From Chryseosolibacter sp964551035 (GTDB lineage Bacteria; Bacteroidota; Bacteroidia; Cytophagales; Cyclobacteriaceae), in contig CAZKBK010000004.1 in NCBI GenBank assembly GCA_964551035.1, positions 1 through 64,000 on the forward strand: a DNA stretch of 64,000 nt, written 5' to 3'. This document shows, in pieces, positions 43,248 to 51,420 of this stretch. Position 1 is the stretch's first letter. Every line of letters begins with the position of its first letter. The notes beneath the pieces are model-generated. The model saw nothing but the letters and a program-made list of their open reading frames with translations. It ran no database searches and was not told the DNA's origin. The translations under genes were made by a program, and so were the position numbers.

Positions 43248-45931
43248 TGAGAAGATATCTGTTCATAGCCTTGCTGACCATTGTGGTCGCCGACGCATGG
43301 GGGCAGTTTCGGAGACGGGACCGCAACCAGACCACGCCGTCCACTACTGATCCGACGCTGAACTACGCCAACCCCGCCGAATACACCATCGCCGGCATAG
43401 AGGTTACCGGAATAAACGTGCTCGACAAGAACGCCATGATCTCTATTTCCGGCCTGAAAGTCGGGGATAAGGTGAAAATCCCGGGGGACGATATCACGGG
43501 GGCAATCCGGAAAATCTGGAAATATGGCCTGGTCGGCGATGTGACGATCGAAGTCACCAAGGTTGAAGGAACCGATGTCTGGTTGACCATCGTGCTGGCC
43601 GAGCGCTCGCGCCTCACAGCGTTCTATTTTACAGGGATCAACAAAACGCAGGAATCTTCACTGAACGACGACATCGACCTTATCCGCGGCCGGATCGTCA
43701 ACGACGCCATGATCCGTAACACGGAGCTGGCCGTGAAGAAGTTTTTTGTCAAGAAGGGTTTCTTGAACGCCGAGGTCAGGATCACTCAGGAAAAAGACAC
43801 CCTGGCAGCCGACGGAATCCGGCTCAAGATCGCGGTAGACCCTAAATCCAAGGTGAGGATCAATGCCATTACGTTCGCTGGAAACGATGCCATCGAAGAC
43901 GCGCCGCTCAAACGCCGGCTTAAGAAAACGAAAGAGCATGCGCGCTTTACGCTCCATCGGGCCTTGCTGAAGGGCATTTTTGATGCTGACACCTACTCTG
44001 GCGAGCGGAGGCAACTCGATTGGAAAGACGTAAAAGCCTTTTTCAACAAGAATGTCAAGTTAAATGTCTTTGCCGGCTCCAAGTTCATCCCCAGCGATTA
44101 CGACGACGACAAAGATCGCCTCATTGCCTTCTATAATTCCAAAGGCTATCGCGACGCCGAAATTATCGCAGACTCTCTTTACAAGTTCGATGATGGTTCG
44201 GTAAACCTTCACTTCAAAATACATGAAGGACCGAAGTACTATTTCCGCGATATCATTTGGACCGGAAACTACGTCTACAATGACCGCCAACTCGATGCGG
44301 TGCTCGGTATTCAGAAGGGAGACGTATACAACAAGGAACTCATCGAAAAGAAACTGACCTTTAATCCGAAAGGGCTCGACATCAGCGGTCTCTACATGGA
44401 CGATGGTTACTTGTTCTTTCAGGTCGATCCGGTCGAGGTGGCTGTCCATGGCGATTCCATCGACGTGGAGATGCGCATCTTCGAAGGGGAACAAGCTACG
44501 ATCAACCAGGTCACCATTGCCGGAAACGACCGGACCAGCGACCACGTGATCCGACGCGAACTTTATACAATTCCCGGTCAAAAGTTTAGCCGCTCCGACA
44601 TTATCCGTACGCAACAGGGCCTCTCGCAGCTGGGTTATTTCGCCCCCGACAAGGTGTCGCCGAATCTCGTTCCTAATCCCGCCAAGGGAACGGTGGACAT
44701 CGAATGGCAGGTGGAGGAACAATCGAATGACCAGATTGAACTCTCGGGCGGCTGGGGTGGCTTCTACGGTTTCGTAGGTACCCTTGGCTTGTCGTTCAAT
44801 AATTTTTCGGTGCGCAACATTCCGCATCTTAAGAAATGGAAGCCGCTACCCGTAGGGGATGGGCAGCGTTTGCAGATTCGCTTCCAGGCCAACGGCAAAC
44901 AGTTCCAAAGCTACAGTTTCTCGTTCACCGAGCCCTGGCTGGGAGGCCGTAAACCCCATTCATTTACGGTGAGCCTGAACAGCTCGGTGATGCGAACGCT
45001 CTATGGCTTCACTTCACTGTCAGACGTAGATCCGATGCTCAAAGTAAACAGCGCTACGCTGGGATTGGGTCGCCGCCTGGAATGGCCAGACAACTTTTTT
45101 ACCCTGATGAATTCATTGTCCTACACGCAGTATACGCTGCGTGATTACAATTCCGGGCTTGGATTCTCCGATGGCGTTGCCAACAGCATTTACCTCAACA
45201 CCACCCTTTCCCGCAACAGCGTCAATGAGATCATGTACCCGTCAAAGGGTTCCTCTCTTTCGCTCAGCGTTCAGTTGACACCGCCGCACTCGCTCTGGCG
45301 CGATGTTGACTACGCCGACCCGGATCTTTCACCTGCCGCACGTTATAAGTGGACAGAGTTCCATAAGTGGATGTTCGACGCCAAGTATTACATCCCGCTG
45401 GACGGCAAGGAAAAACTCGTCCTCGAGGCCAAGGCGCACTTCGGATTTATCGGCGCGTATAACTCGCGCTCCGGCGTGACGCCTTTTGAGCGTTTCTACC
45501 TCGGTGGCGATGGCCTGGCGGGCGGCTTCAACTCCTTCCTCCTGGCGACGGAAATCATCGGACTGCGCGGGTATGAAAACAACCACATTACGCCCCCTGA
45601 CTACGCCAACTTCCAGCAGTCGGCCAGAGACCAGATCGTCGGAGGGATCGTATATGATAAATTTGGCCTCGAACTCAGGTATCCGGTGACGACTGGAAAC
45701 GCGGCAACCATCTATGGCTTTGTTTTCACCGAGGCCGGCAACAACTGGAACAATTACGAAGATTTTAATCCGTTTAGTCTCTATAAATCCGCCGGTTTCG
45801 GCGCCCGCATCTTCATGCCGGCTTTTGGCTTGATCGGATTGAACTGGGCTTATGGCTTCGACACCCTTCCAGGAGCGACCGATCCGAGCGGATCACAATT
45901 CCACTTTACGATAGGCCAGCAAATCAGGTAA
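43247..45931 (+). CDS. bamA: outer-membrane protein assembly factor BamA
   Basis: 894 aa. Signal peptide (MRRYLFIALLTIVVADAWGQ), POTRA repeats (about 50-450: IAGIEVTGINVLDKNAM, INAITFAGNDAIED, INQVTIAGNDRTSDHVIRRE and others), and a 16-strand barrel with SGGWGG near 500 and the terminal FHFTIGQQIR. It inserts outer-membrane proteins. ATG 43247 overlaps the uppS stop. Two Skp-like chaperone genes follow at once. At 894 residues it is longer than the roughly 810 of E. coli, which is normal for Bacteroidota. Confidence 0.97.
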   Translation: MRRYLFIALLTIVVADAWGQFRRRDRNQTTPSTTDPTLNYANPAEYTIAGIEVTGINVLDKNAMISISGLKVGDKVKIPGDDITGAIRKIWKYGLVGDVTIEVTKVEGTDVWLTIVLAERSRLTAFYFTGINKTQESSLNDDIDLIRGRIVNDAMIRNTELAVKKFFVKKGFLNAEVRITQEKDTLAADGIRLKIAVDPKSKVRINAITFAGNDAIEDAPLKRRLKKTKEHARFTLHRALLKGIFDADTYSGERRQLDWKDVKAFFNKNVKLNVFAGSKFIPSDYDDDKDRLIAFYNSKGYRDAEIIADSLYKFDDGSVNLHFKIHEGPKYYFRDIIWTGNYVYNDRQLDAVLGIQKGDVYNKELIEKKLTFNPKGLDISGLYMDDGYLFFQVDPVEVAVHGDSIDVEMRIFEGEQATINQVTIAGNDRTSDHVIRRELYTIPGQKFSRSDIIRTQQGLSQLGYFAPDKVSPNLVPNPAKGTVDIEWQVEEQSNDQIELSGGWGGFYGFVGTLGLSFNNFSVRNIPHLKKWKPLPVGDGQRLQIRFQANGKQFQSYSFSFTEPWLGGRKPHSFTVSLNSSVMRTLYGFTSLSDVDPMLKVNSATLGLGRRLEWPDNFFTLMNSLSYTQYTLRDYNSGLGFSDGVANSIYLNTTLSRNSVNEIMYPSKGSSLSLSVQLTPPHSLWRDVDYADPDLSPAARYKWTEFHKWMFDAKYYIPLDGKEKLVLEAKAHFGFIGAYNSRSGVTPFERFYLGGDGLAGGFNSFLLATEIIGLRGYENNHITPPDYANFQQSARDQIVGGIVYDKFGLELRYPVTTGNAATIYGFVFTEAGNNWNNYEDFNPFSLYKSAGFGARIFMPAFGLIGLNWAYGFDTLPGATDPSGSQFHFTIGQQIR

Positions 45932-45934
45932 TTT

Positions 45935-46483
45935 ATGCGGGTTTTCACCATTTCGGTACTTCTTGTCGTCTTCGGCTTGAATTTTGCCGATGCTCAGCGG
46001 TTCGGGTATATCGATACGAACTTTATCCTGAGCAAGATGCCGGAATACGCCAAGGCCCAGGAGGAAATCGATTTACTCTCGCAGGCCTGGGAGAAAGAGG
46101 TTCTGGATATGCAAAAGGAAATCCAGGGACTCTACGCGGCGCTTCAGGCCGAACAGGTGCTCCTGACCGAGGAAATGAAAAAGGACCGAAGGGCCGTGAT
46201 CGAAAAAAAGGAAGCCGAGATGAAGGAATATCAAAAGAAAGTCTTTGGTTTCGGCGGTCTGCTGTTCCTCAAAGAACAGGAATTGGTCAAGCCCGTTTTG
46301 GATAAAGTTTTTGACGCTGTTGATAAAGTGGCAAAACAGAACAATCTTGCCATTGTTTTCGACAAGGCGGAACAACTCGTGATGATTTACACGGACCCCC
46401 GCTACGACTATACCGACTTTGTGCTGGAAGAATTGGGACTGGGGGATCCAAACGACCGGATCGCGAATCCCAACCACCGTTAA
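45935..46483 (+). CDS. OmpH/Skp-family periplasmic chaperone
   Basis: 182 aa. Signal peptide (MRVFTISVLLVVFGLNFADAQ) and the family motif FGYIDTNFILSKMPEYAKAQEEID, then a long charged coiled coil (about 40-120) and a C-terminal DLAIVFDKAEQLVMIYTDPRYDYTDFVLEELG-like part. Skp-type trimers shield unfolded outer-membrane proteins in the periplasm. The first of a tandem pair, 3 nt after bamA. Confidence 0.93.
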   Translation: MRVFTISVLLVVFGLNFADAQRFGYIDTNFILSKMPEYAKAQEEIDLLSQAWEKEVLDMQKEIQGLYAALQAEQVLLTEEMKKDRRAVIEKKEAEMKEYQKKVFGFGGLLFLKEQELVKPVLDKVFDAVDKVAKQNNLAIVFDKAEQLVMIYTDPRYDYTDFVLEELGLGDPNDRIANPNHR

Positions 46484-46516
46484 CCATTTAGAATTAATTT
46501 AGAACGAAAAACTCCA

Positions 46517-47068
46517 ATGAGAAAACTTCTTGTACTACTTGTGCTGGTCAGCGCTTTTGCGTCAGCATACGCACAAACCCCGGCCGCAACCAAGATCGGT
46601 TTCGCCAATGTAGCTTACATCTATAGTAAAATGCCCGAATCCAAGCAGGTGGAAAACGAACTTGCGGCCACAGAAAAGCAGCTGAAAACACAGTTGGAAG
46701 CAAAAATGCGGGAGTTTCAAACCAAGCTTCAGGACTATAACGCCAACGTCAACAACATGCTCGACGCCGTGCGTGCCAACACCGAGCGGGAACTCAATCA
46801 GCTACAGGAAAATCTCCAACAGCTTCAGCAGGATGCGCAAACCACCATCCAGAACAAACATGCCCAACTCATGGAGCCGGTTTATGAAAAAGTCGGTAAC
46901 GCCATTGCAGAAGTGGCAAAGGAAAACGGTTACACTTTCATACTCAGTGAACAGATTGGTGGCCTGGACGTAGTCCTCTACGCCAGCGACAGCAGTGACG
47001 TATCTGACCTCGTTCTAAAGAAAATGGGGGTCGATGTTGCCGCCGCAGAACCAAAGCCGCAGAACTAA
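46517..47068 (+). CDS. OmpH/Skp-family periplasmic chaperone (second copy)
   Basis: 183 aa. Signal peptide (MRKLLVLLVLVSAFASAYAQ), IGFANVAYIYSKMPESKQVENEL, a Gln-rich coiled coil (about 45-125) and the end AKENGYTFILSEQIGG...VLYASDSSDVSDLVLKKMG. Paralogue of the preceding gene, with the same fold; the two probably form homo- or heterotrimers. A strong terminator 23 nt downstream closes the block. Confidence 0.93.
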   Translation: MRKLLVLLVLVSAFASAYAQTPAATKIGFANVAYIYSKMPESKQVENELAATEKQLKTQLEAKMREFQTKLQDYNANVNNMLDAVRANTERELNQLQENLQQLQQDAQTTIQNKHAQLMEPVYEKVGNAIAEVAKENGYTFILSEQIGGLDVVLYASDSSDVSDLVLKKMGVDVAAAEPKPQN

Positions 47069-47090
47069 TTTGCAGAACTAAATACCTTAA

Positions 47091-47121
47091 AGCCTGCCGC
47101 GATCGGCGGGCTTTTTTTTTA
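47091..47121 (+). terminator. Rho-independent terminator of the uppS-bamA-ompH block
   Basis: 9-bp stem AGCCTGCCG/CGGCGGGCT (one G-U pair), loop CGAT, then nine T residues. Confidence 0.92.
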
Positions 47122-47135
47122 ATACTTTGTTTCCT

Positions 47136-48059
47136 ATGATCATTCCGCGTCTACTCAAACCCGGCGACGTCATTGGAATCGTCGCAACCGCCAGAAAGAT
47201 CAATGAGGGCGACCTGGATCTTGCCATACAAATATTTCAGAGCTGGGGCCTGAAGGTTCTACTCGGTGAACACCTCTACAGCCGAAAGGAAGCGTATCTC
47301 GCCGGCACGGGCGCCGAGCGCACCGAGGACATGCAGCGCATGATCGATGATCCTCATGTGACGGCGATTGTCGCGGCACGGGGTGGCTATGGAACCACCC
47401 AAATTCTCGATGACCTCAACCTTGAGCCATTGCTAAAACATCCCAAATGGATCGTCGGGTTCAGCGATATTACCGCGCTGCACCTGGCCTTGTTCCGGAA
47501 GGGAGTCGCCAGTATTCACGGTCCCATGCCCCTGCTTTTTTCGAAGCGGAATGCCCAACCGTCAATTGAAAGCCTCGGCAGGCTTTTGATGAACGGCGAA
47601 AGCACCCTTCGGGCTTCAGGTTCGAAACATAACCGGCCCGGTGAGGCGGATGGCATCGTCATCGGCGGAAACCTCTCGCTAATCGCTGATGCGCTCGGTA
47701 CCGATTCCGAACCCGACACCGATGGCAGGATTCTGGTCATAGAGGAAATTGACGAGTATCTCTACAAGGTAGATCGCCTGATGACACAGTTGCGGCGTGC
47801 GGGAAAATTGGCAAACCTAAAGGCCCTGCTGGTGGGCCACATGACTGATCTCAAGGACGCTGAACTATCCTATGGGAAAGTGTACCAGGAGATCATCATG
47901 AACGTTGTCGGGCAATACAACTATCCCGTGGCATTTAACGTGCCGTGTGGCCACGACCAACCCAACATCGCCTTTGTCCACGGTGGTCATGCAGTGGTAA
48001 GGATAGATTCTTCGGAATCCGTGATACAATTCGATCCATTAAAAGAAATAGTCCAATAG
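47136..48059 (+). CDS. LD-carboxypeptidase (LdcA/MccF, peptidase S66)
   Basis: 307 aa. Matches S66: N-terminal LLKPGDVIGIVATARKI, ARGGYGTTQILDDL near residue 88, IVGFSDITALHLAL with the nucleophile Ser near 112, then VIEEIDEYLYKVDRLMTQL (catalytic Glu) and CGHDQPNIAFVHG (His). Most members cut tetrapeptides during murein recycling; some inactivate microcin C. ATG at 47136. The -7-like TACTTTGT at 47123 is one mismatch off. The 3' end overlaps the convergent LysE gene by 21 nt. Confidence 0.9.
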   Translation: MIIPRLLKPGDVIGIVATARKINEGDLDLAIQIFQSWGLKVLLGEHLYSRKEAYLAGTGAERTEDMQRMIDDPHVTAIVAARGGYGTTQILDDLNLEPLLKHPKWIVGFSDITALHLALFRKGVASIHGPMPLLFSKRNAQPSIESLGRLLMNGESTLRASGSKHNRPGEADGIVIGGNLSLIADALGTDSEPDTDGRILVIEEIDEYLYKVDRLMTQLRRAGKLANLKALLVGHMTDLKDAELSYGKVYQEIIMNVVGQYNYPVAFNVPCGHDQPNIAFVHGGHAVVRIDSSESVIQFDPLKEIVQ

Positions 48060-48656
48060 TCCATAGAGCCCAAGTCCTGCAAGCACAAAGGCCGGGATAC
48101 GCTTAATGAACGTGCCGTCCTGCACATGCCTTACAAGGTAGCCTGCCCCAAACGCTACAATCATCAGCAACGCGATGGCACCGGTGGATACGCCCAGGAG
48201 ATACGCGTGAATCCCCGACTGCGTGGAGAGGTCAACCCATCCCTGTCCTTTGATGTAAGCGGTCATCACCACCCAGAAGGGTAGCGCCATGGGGTTCAGC
48301 AGCGACAACAGGATGCCTTTGCGGAACCCGCTTTCATTGAACCGACGCGACAGCACCGACGGCGCCTTCTTCGTCGACCAGGCATAGTTCAAAATACCAA
48401 GGCCAAGCAGGATGACCGCCGTGGCCAGGCGCAACCGGTCGTTCAATTCCGCCGACGCGCTGATCTCCCGCTCGAAGGCAATGGCCACCCATGCGTATCC
48501 ATACTCGACGATCGCCGCCGCGACGGCAAACCGCCACGCCGCGGCCATTCGTTTTTCCAGACCCAGTTGAATGATCGTCAGATTCAACGTGCCCGGAGGG
48601 ATGGTGCCAACGAAGCTAAACACAAAGGCGACAATGAACGAAAGAAGCAGATCCAT
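48039..48656 (-). CDS. LysE-family translocator
   Basis: 205 aa with about six membrane helices. The start FIVAFVFSFVGTIPPGTLNLTIIQLGLEKRM carries the LysE/RhtB-type PG motif. LysE proteins export amino acids or related small molecules. Its ATG overlaps the ATP-grasp stop (TAATG), so export is coupled with that enzyme. The cargo is unknown; a product of the adjacent ligase is an attractive inference. Confidence 0.85.
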   Translation of the reverse strand: MDLLLSFIVAFVFSFVGTIPPGTLNLTIIQLGLEKRMAAAWRFAVAAAIVEYGYAWVAIAFEREISASAELNDRLRLATAVILLGLGILNYAWSTKKAPSVLSRRFNESGFRKGILLSLLNPMALPFWVVMTAYIKGQGWVDLSTQSGIHAYLLGVSTGAIALLMIVAFGAGYLVRHVQDGTFIKRIPAFVLAGLGLYGLLDYFF

Positions 48657-49696
48657 TAGCGGACGGCAGCTTTGAATTTTTTGTAATAGTGGAGCCCCTC
48701 CCTGAGCGTGAGAACCTTTTCTCCTCGTCTGCGATTCTCAACGGCGATCTCAAAGATGTCCCGCCAGTGTCTGAACAGAACACCCAAAGCGTCTATGAGC
48801 TTATAGTCGGGGTCGTAGATATGTGCCGGTTCAGCGCCGCATCCGTTCAATTCCAGGATACGGACATTTCCGGTGTAGAGATCCTCCTCTGATGCACATC
48901 GCAGATCGAATCGACCGAAATAAAAGCCGTCGATGGGATTGCTGATCAAATCAAAGGTCTGGGACATGTGCTCGTTGATAAGCGCGTTCGCATTGATGAA
49001 CTTCGCGCCCCGGCAATGATTGCCGATGGAAACCAGTTCCATGTTTTCTCCCCGCGCCAGGACGTGGTCGAGCAGCGACGCATGGGTCCGGCTCAACGTT
49101 TTCCAATGGATCTTTGCCCGATCCTTGGCAAGGATCAACTGACGAAGCGTTGACATTCCATCGCCACAAACGGCAAGCATCTCCTTCCCCACCACCGACG
49201 TGACCTCCCCCCTTTCAGCCCCGGGATATTTCCGATAAAAAACTCCGTATTCAAGGGGCAACGCGACCAGTTCCTGGACCATAAAGTCGACCCCAATGCG
49301 GTGGATATAATCGTCAAGTTCTTCGGGCGAGGTAATCCGCTCGACCATGAATCCGCGTTCACCGAGATCCGGTTTAGCAATCAGCGGAAGTTTTAAGCCT
49401 GCCGAATGAATCTGCAACAATACCGCGTCTGCTTCCGCCGGGTGTTCGACCAGGAGCGTGGTGGGCTTGTATCGCGGGTCAATCTTCTCCAGTACCGCGA
49501 ACTTGGACTCGCCGAACATGCCACCCATGGCAATGCCGGGATTCGTAGCCGTAAAAAATAACAGCGACCGGGCGCGTATCGAGAGCCAGAAATAATAAAA
49601 GAACAACGGAAACTGCACGATACCGAAAGGCCAGTATTCCCAGTTCGTCAGCTTGATAAAGAAATCGCTTCGCGTGAACCGTTTGGAGAGTTTCAT
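48656..49696 (-). CDS. ATP-grasp-family ligase-like protein
   Basis: 346 aa. After an unusual 100-residue N-terminal part with aromatic, possibly membrane-associated sequence (EYWPFGIVQFPLFFYYFWLSIRARSLLFF), it shows ATP-grasp features: LIAKPDLGERGFMVERI near 125 (KP-type nucleotide binding), FMVQELV near 155, GDGMSTLRQLI near 195 and a metal-binding ILELNGCGAEPAHIYDP near 290. The fold fits D-alanine-D-alanine-ligase-type enzymes that join carboxylates to amines. Substrates unknown. It starts at ATG 49696 and is flanked by one-base overlaps with DinB and LysE. Confidence 0.82.
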   Translation of the reverse strand: MKLSKRFTRSDFFIKLTNWEYWPFGIVQFPLFFYYFWLSIRARSLLFFTATNPGIAMGGMFGESKFAVLEKIDPRYKPTTLLVEHPAEADAVLLQIHSAGLKLPLIAKPDLGERGFMVERITSPEELDDYIHRIGVDFMVQELVALPLEYGVFYRKYPGAERGEVTSVVGKEMLAVCGDGMSTLRQLILAKDRAKIHWKTLSRTHASLLDHVLARGENMELVSIGNHCRGAKFINANALINEHMSQTFDLISNPIDGFYFGRFDLRCASEEDLYTGNVRILELNGCGAEPAHIYDPDYKLIDALGVLFRHWRDIFEIAVENRRRGEKVLTLREGLHYYKKFKAAVR

Positions 49697-50226
49697 CAAG
49701 ACGCTTGCGGTGCCGCGTCCTTGCCCGCGCGTTGTTTCCAGCGCAGGGTAGACACGGCCACTCCAAAATCGTGGGACAGACCTATGTACGGAGCAACTTC
49801 CCGCAGGCCGATTTTCATCAGGGCCATGTGATGAACGGCGTGCTCAATGTTGTATACCAATTCTCTTTGTGTGTTGGTCGGAATGCGAACGGTGCTGTCC
49901 TTTGCAGGATCATATCCCACTTCCAGGGTGAGGGACTGCGCGGGAGAAGCCCGTGCCACAAAGCCCCGTATCTTCTCAATGCACGCGAGCGCGGTCGATG
50001 TGTCGTTCTCGATGGATGGGTCGTGGGCCCGGTGGTCGTAATTGACCACACCGCTCATCTGGGAAGCCTCGAGGCAAATAAAGAATTCGATCGTATGTCG
50101 AAAATGCTGTCCGACGGTTGCACCGCCCAACACCTCAGAAGGCTGGGTGTAGTCGTTTATTTGGATTTGTGCGAGGACGTGAGCAAGCTGATCAAAGATG
50201 CGAATACAGGCCGCCTTTATTTCCAT
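49696..50226 (-). CDS. DinB-family four-helix protein
   Basis: 176 aa. A DinB/YfiT-like fold: helix 1 ending HFRHTIEFFICLE, and a C-terminal HAVHHMALMKIGL with the closely spaced His residues that bind metal in this family. No signal peptide. DinB members include thiol transferases and metal-dependent hydrolases; function here unknown. It is the first gene of the DinB / ATP-grasp / LysE operon, with an upstream -7 motif. Confidence 0.84.
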   Translation of the reverse strand: MEIKAACIRIFDQLAHVLAQIQINDYTQPSEVLGGATVGQHFRHTIEFFICLEASQMSGVVNYDHRAHDPSIENDTSTALACIEKIRGFVARASPAQSLTLEVGYDPAKDSTVRIPTNTQRELVYNIEHAVHHMALMKIGLREVAPYIGLSHDFGVAVSTLRWKQRAGKDAAPQAS

Positions 50227-50616
50227 AACAGAACCTCAATTTTGCAAATATACGTCAATGTACATTACGCGGTTTTCAGGATATTTTAATATTTGAAAAG
50301 CGGTAAGGAGGCCTTCCGCCTCAAAACAGCTGGTTCTTATTCTTTAGGATGCCCGATAAACGTATCCGCGTGACGCAGCCCTCCACGTTGGGCCAGAGAT
50401 AGCGTGGTGAATCGTAACTTGACCTTCATCCGGATCAGATGGCTCGCGGACGGCTCCGTTCATTGTATGGGCTTCGAACCGCACTCCCGCGAAACCAGGT
50501 CGGGCCTTTTGCGGAGCCCTGGAATGCGCGCCGGAAATACTTTTACTTCCGCGAAAAACTTACATCTCCGTCTGGCACGGTGCTTGATTTTGTTAGGGTT
50601 GAAAACGAGGGTTGAT
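50227..50616. other. gene-poor stretch
   Basis: 390 nt between the divergent DinB operon and a small secreted-protein gene. A frame opening on plus at 50404 is contiguous with that gene, but its sequence has no domain and lacks a signal peptide. Beyond the DinB-side -7 motif I see no recognisable RNA, repeat or degraded gene. Confidence 0.5.
50245..50252 (-). promoter_or_regulatory. -7 promoter element of the DinB/ATP-grasp/LysE operon
   Basis: Minus-strand TATATTTG (exact TAnnTTTG), 18 nt upstream of the DinB ATG at 50226. No strong -33. Confidence 0.48.
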
Positions 50617-51003
50617 ATGAGAACATTTCTGTTAGTAGTCACGCTGGCATTGGCGTCATTTACCGCAAATGCCAACATCTCCGGCATTGCGATTCAGACG
50701 GAAAAAGCTTCCAGCATGCAAGTGTATGTGAATGGAAAGCTGTACAACAAGAGTCCCGAGAACTTCGTGCGGATCCGCAGCCGGCCCGGGCTGTTTCACG
50801 TCGAGGTACGTGTCCTTAACCCCCACGACCGGCGATGGTACACCGTCAAAAAGGACATCGTCGTAAAGAGGGGATACGAGTTCTACTACCGGATGGTGTT
50901 TGAAAAGGGGCAATCGCCGCGCATTGAGGCGGTGCGGCAATACCCGGTGTACAGCAGGTATTTTCTTAATCCGATTCTATACAACAAGAACCCCGTTACT
51001 TAG
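50617..51003 (+). CDS. small secreted protein, PEGA-like
   Basis: 128 aa. Signal peptide (MRTFLLVVTLALASFTANA), then about 100 residues: IAIQTEKASSMQVYVNGKLYNKSPENFVRIRSRPGLFHVEVRVLNPHDRRWYTVKKDIVVKRGYEFYYRM in outline, similar to PEGA-type beta sandwiches that sit in lipoproteins and surface layers. The start 50617 gives the signal peptide; longer frames do not. Function unknown. The 3' end overlaps the convergent membrane gene by 8 nt. Confidence 0.72.
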   Translation: MRTFLLVVTLALASFTANANISGIAIQTEKASSMQVYVNGKLYNKSPENFVRIRSRPGLFHVEVRVLNPHDRRWYTVKKDIVVKRGYEFYYRMVFEKGQSPRIEAVRQYPVYSRYFLNPILYNKNPVT

Positions 51004-51298
51004 CGCGCGGGTTGTTCTGGCGTGACCGAACCAGCATCGCGACAACAATAACAACAGCGCCAATCAGGAACGGATTACAATCGAAGAACTCCGGACCATG
51101 CCAGTGCCATCCAAAAATTCCCTCGAACATGGAGCCGATGGCTCCGAACACCGCGCCAATAAATCCACCGATGGCGCCAAAGACCGCCCCGAAGACACCG
51201 ACAACAATTCCAATCGCGGTGCCAAGGATGCCGATGGCTACGGGAAATACGAGGATACCGGCAAAAATCAGAAGGAGCGTTCCAAGAGCTTTTGACAT
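50996..51298 (-). CDS. small glycine/phenylalanine-rich membrane protein
   Basis: 100 aa, nearly all hydrophobic: two or three segments such as TLLLIFAGILVFPVAIGILG, then a GAVFGAIGGFIGAVFGAIGS glycine-zipper run and a final helix NPFLIGAVVIVVAMLV. HWHGPEFFDC lies between. No family assigned. Possibly a stress-type or envelope peptide; glycine zippers suggest helix packing. ATG at 51298. Confidence 0.7.
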   Translation of the reverse strand: MSKALGTLLLIFAGILVFPVAIGILGTAIGIVVGVFGAVFGAIGGFIGAVFGAIGSMFEGIFGWHWHGPEFFDCNPFLIGAVVIVVAMLVRSRQNNPRAK

Positions 51299-51360
51299 GT
51301 CGTTTGGTGTTTGCCTTCTCTACACAAGCACCGTTCCATTTACGAGGACCCCATTATTTA

Positions 51361-51392
51361 CAAAAAAACCCCGCTCCCGGGCGGGGTTTTGT
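51361..51392 (-). terminator. Rho-independent terminator of the fad operon
   Basis: 8-bp stem AACCCCGC/GCGGGGTT, loop TCCCGG, with a T-run on the minus strand after it. It lies about 30 nt past the stop of the acyl-CoA dehydrogenase gene. A T-run of the opposite polarity is also present. Confidence 0.88.
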
Positions 51393-51420
51393 CCAAACCT
51401 GTACAGGGTCGTGTCCGCTT

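Noticed and set aside
50227..50616. Structured RNA or degraded gene
   Set aside because: No cloverleaf, terminator or recognisable remnant. The contiguous plus frame has no domain or signal.
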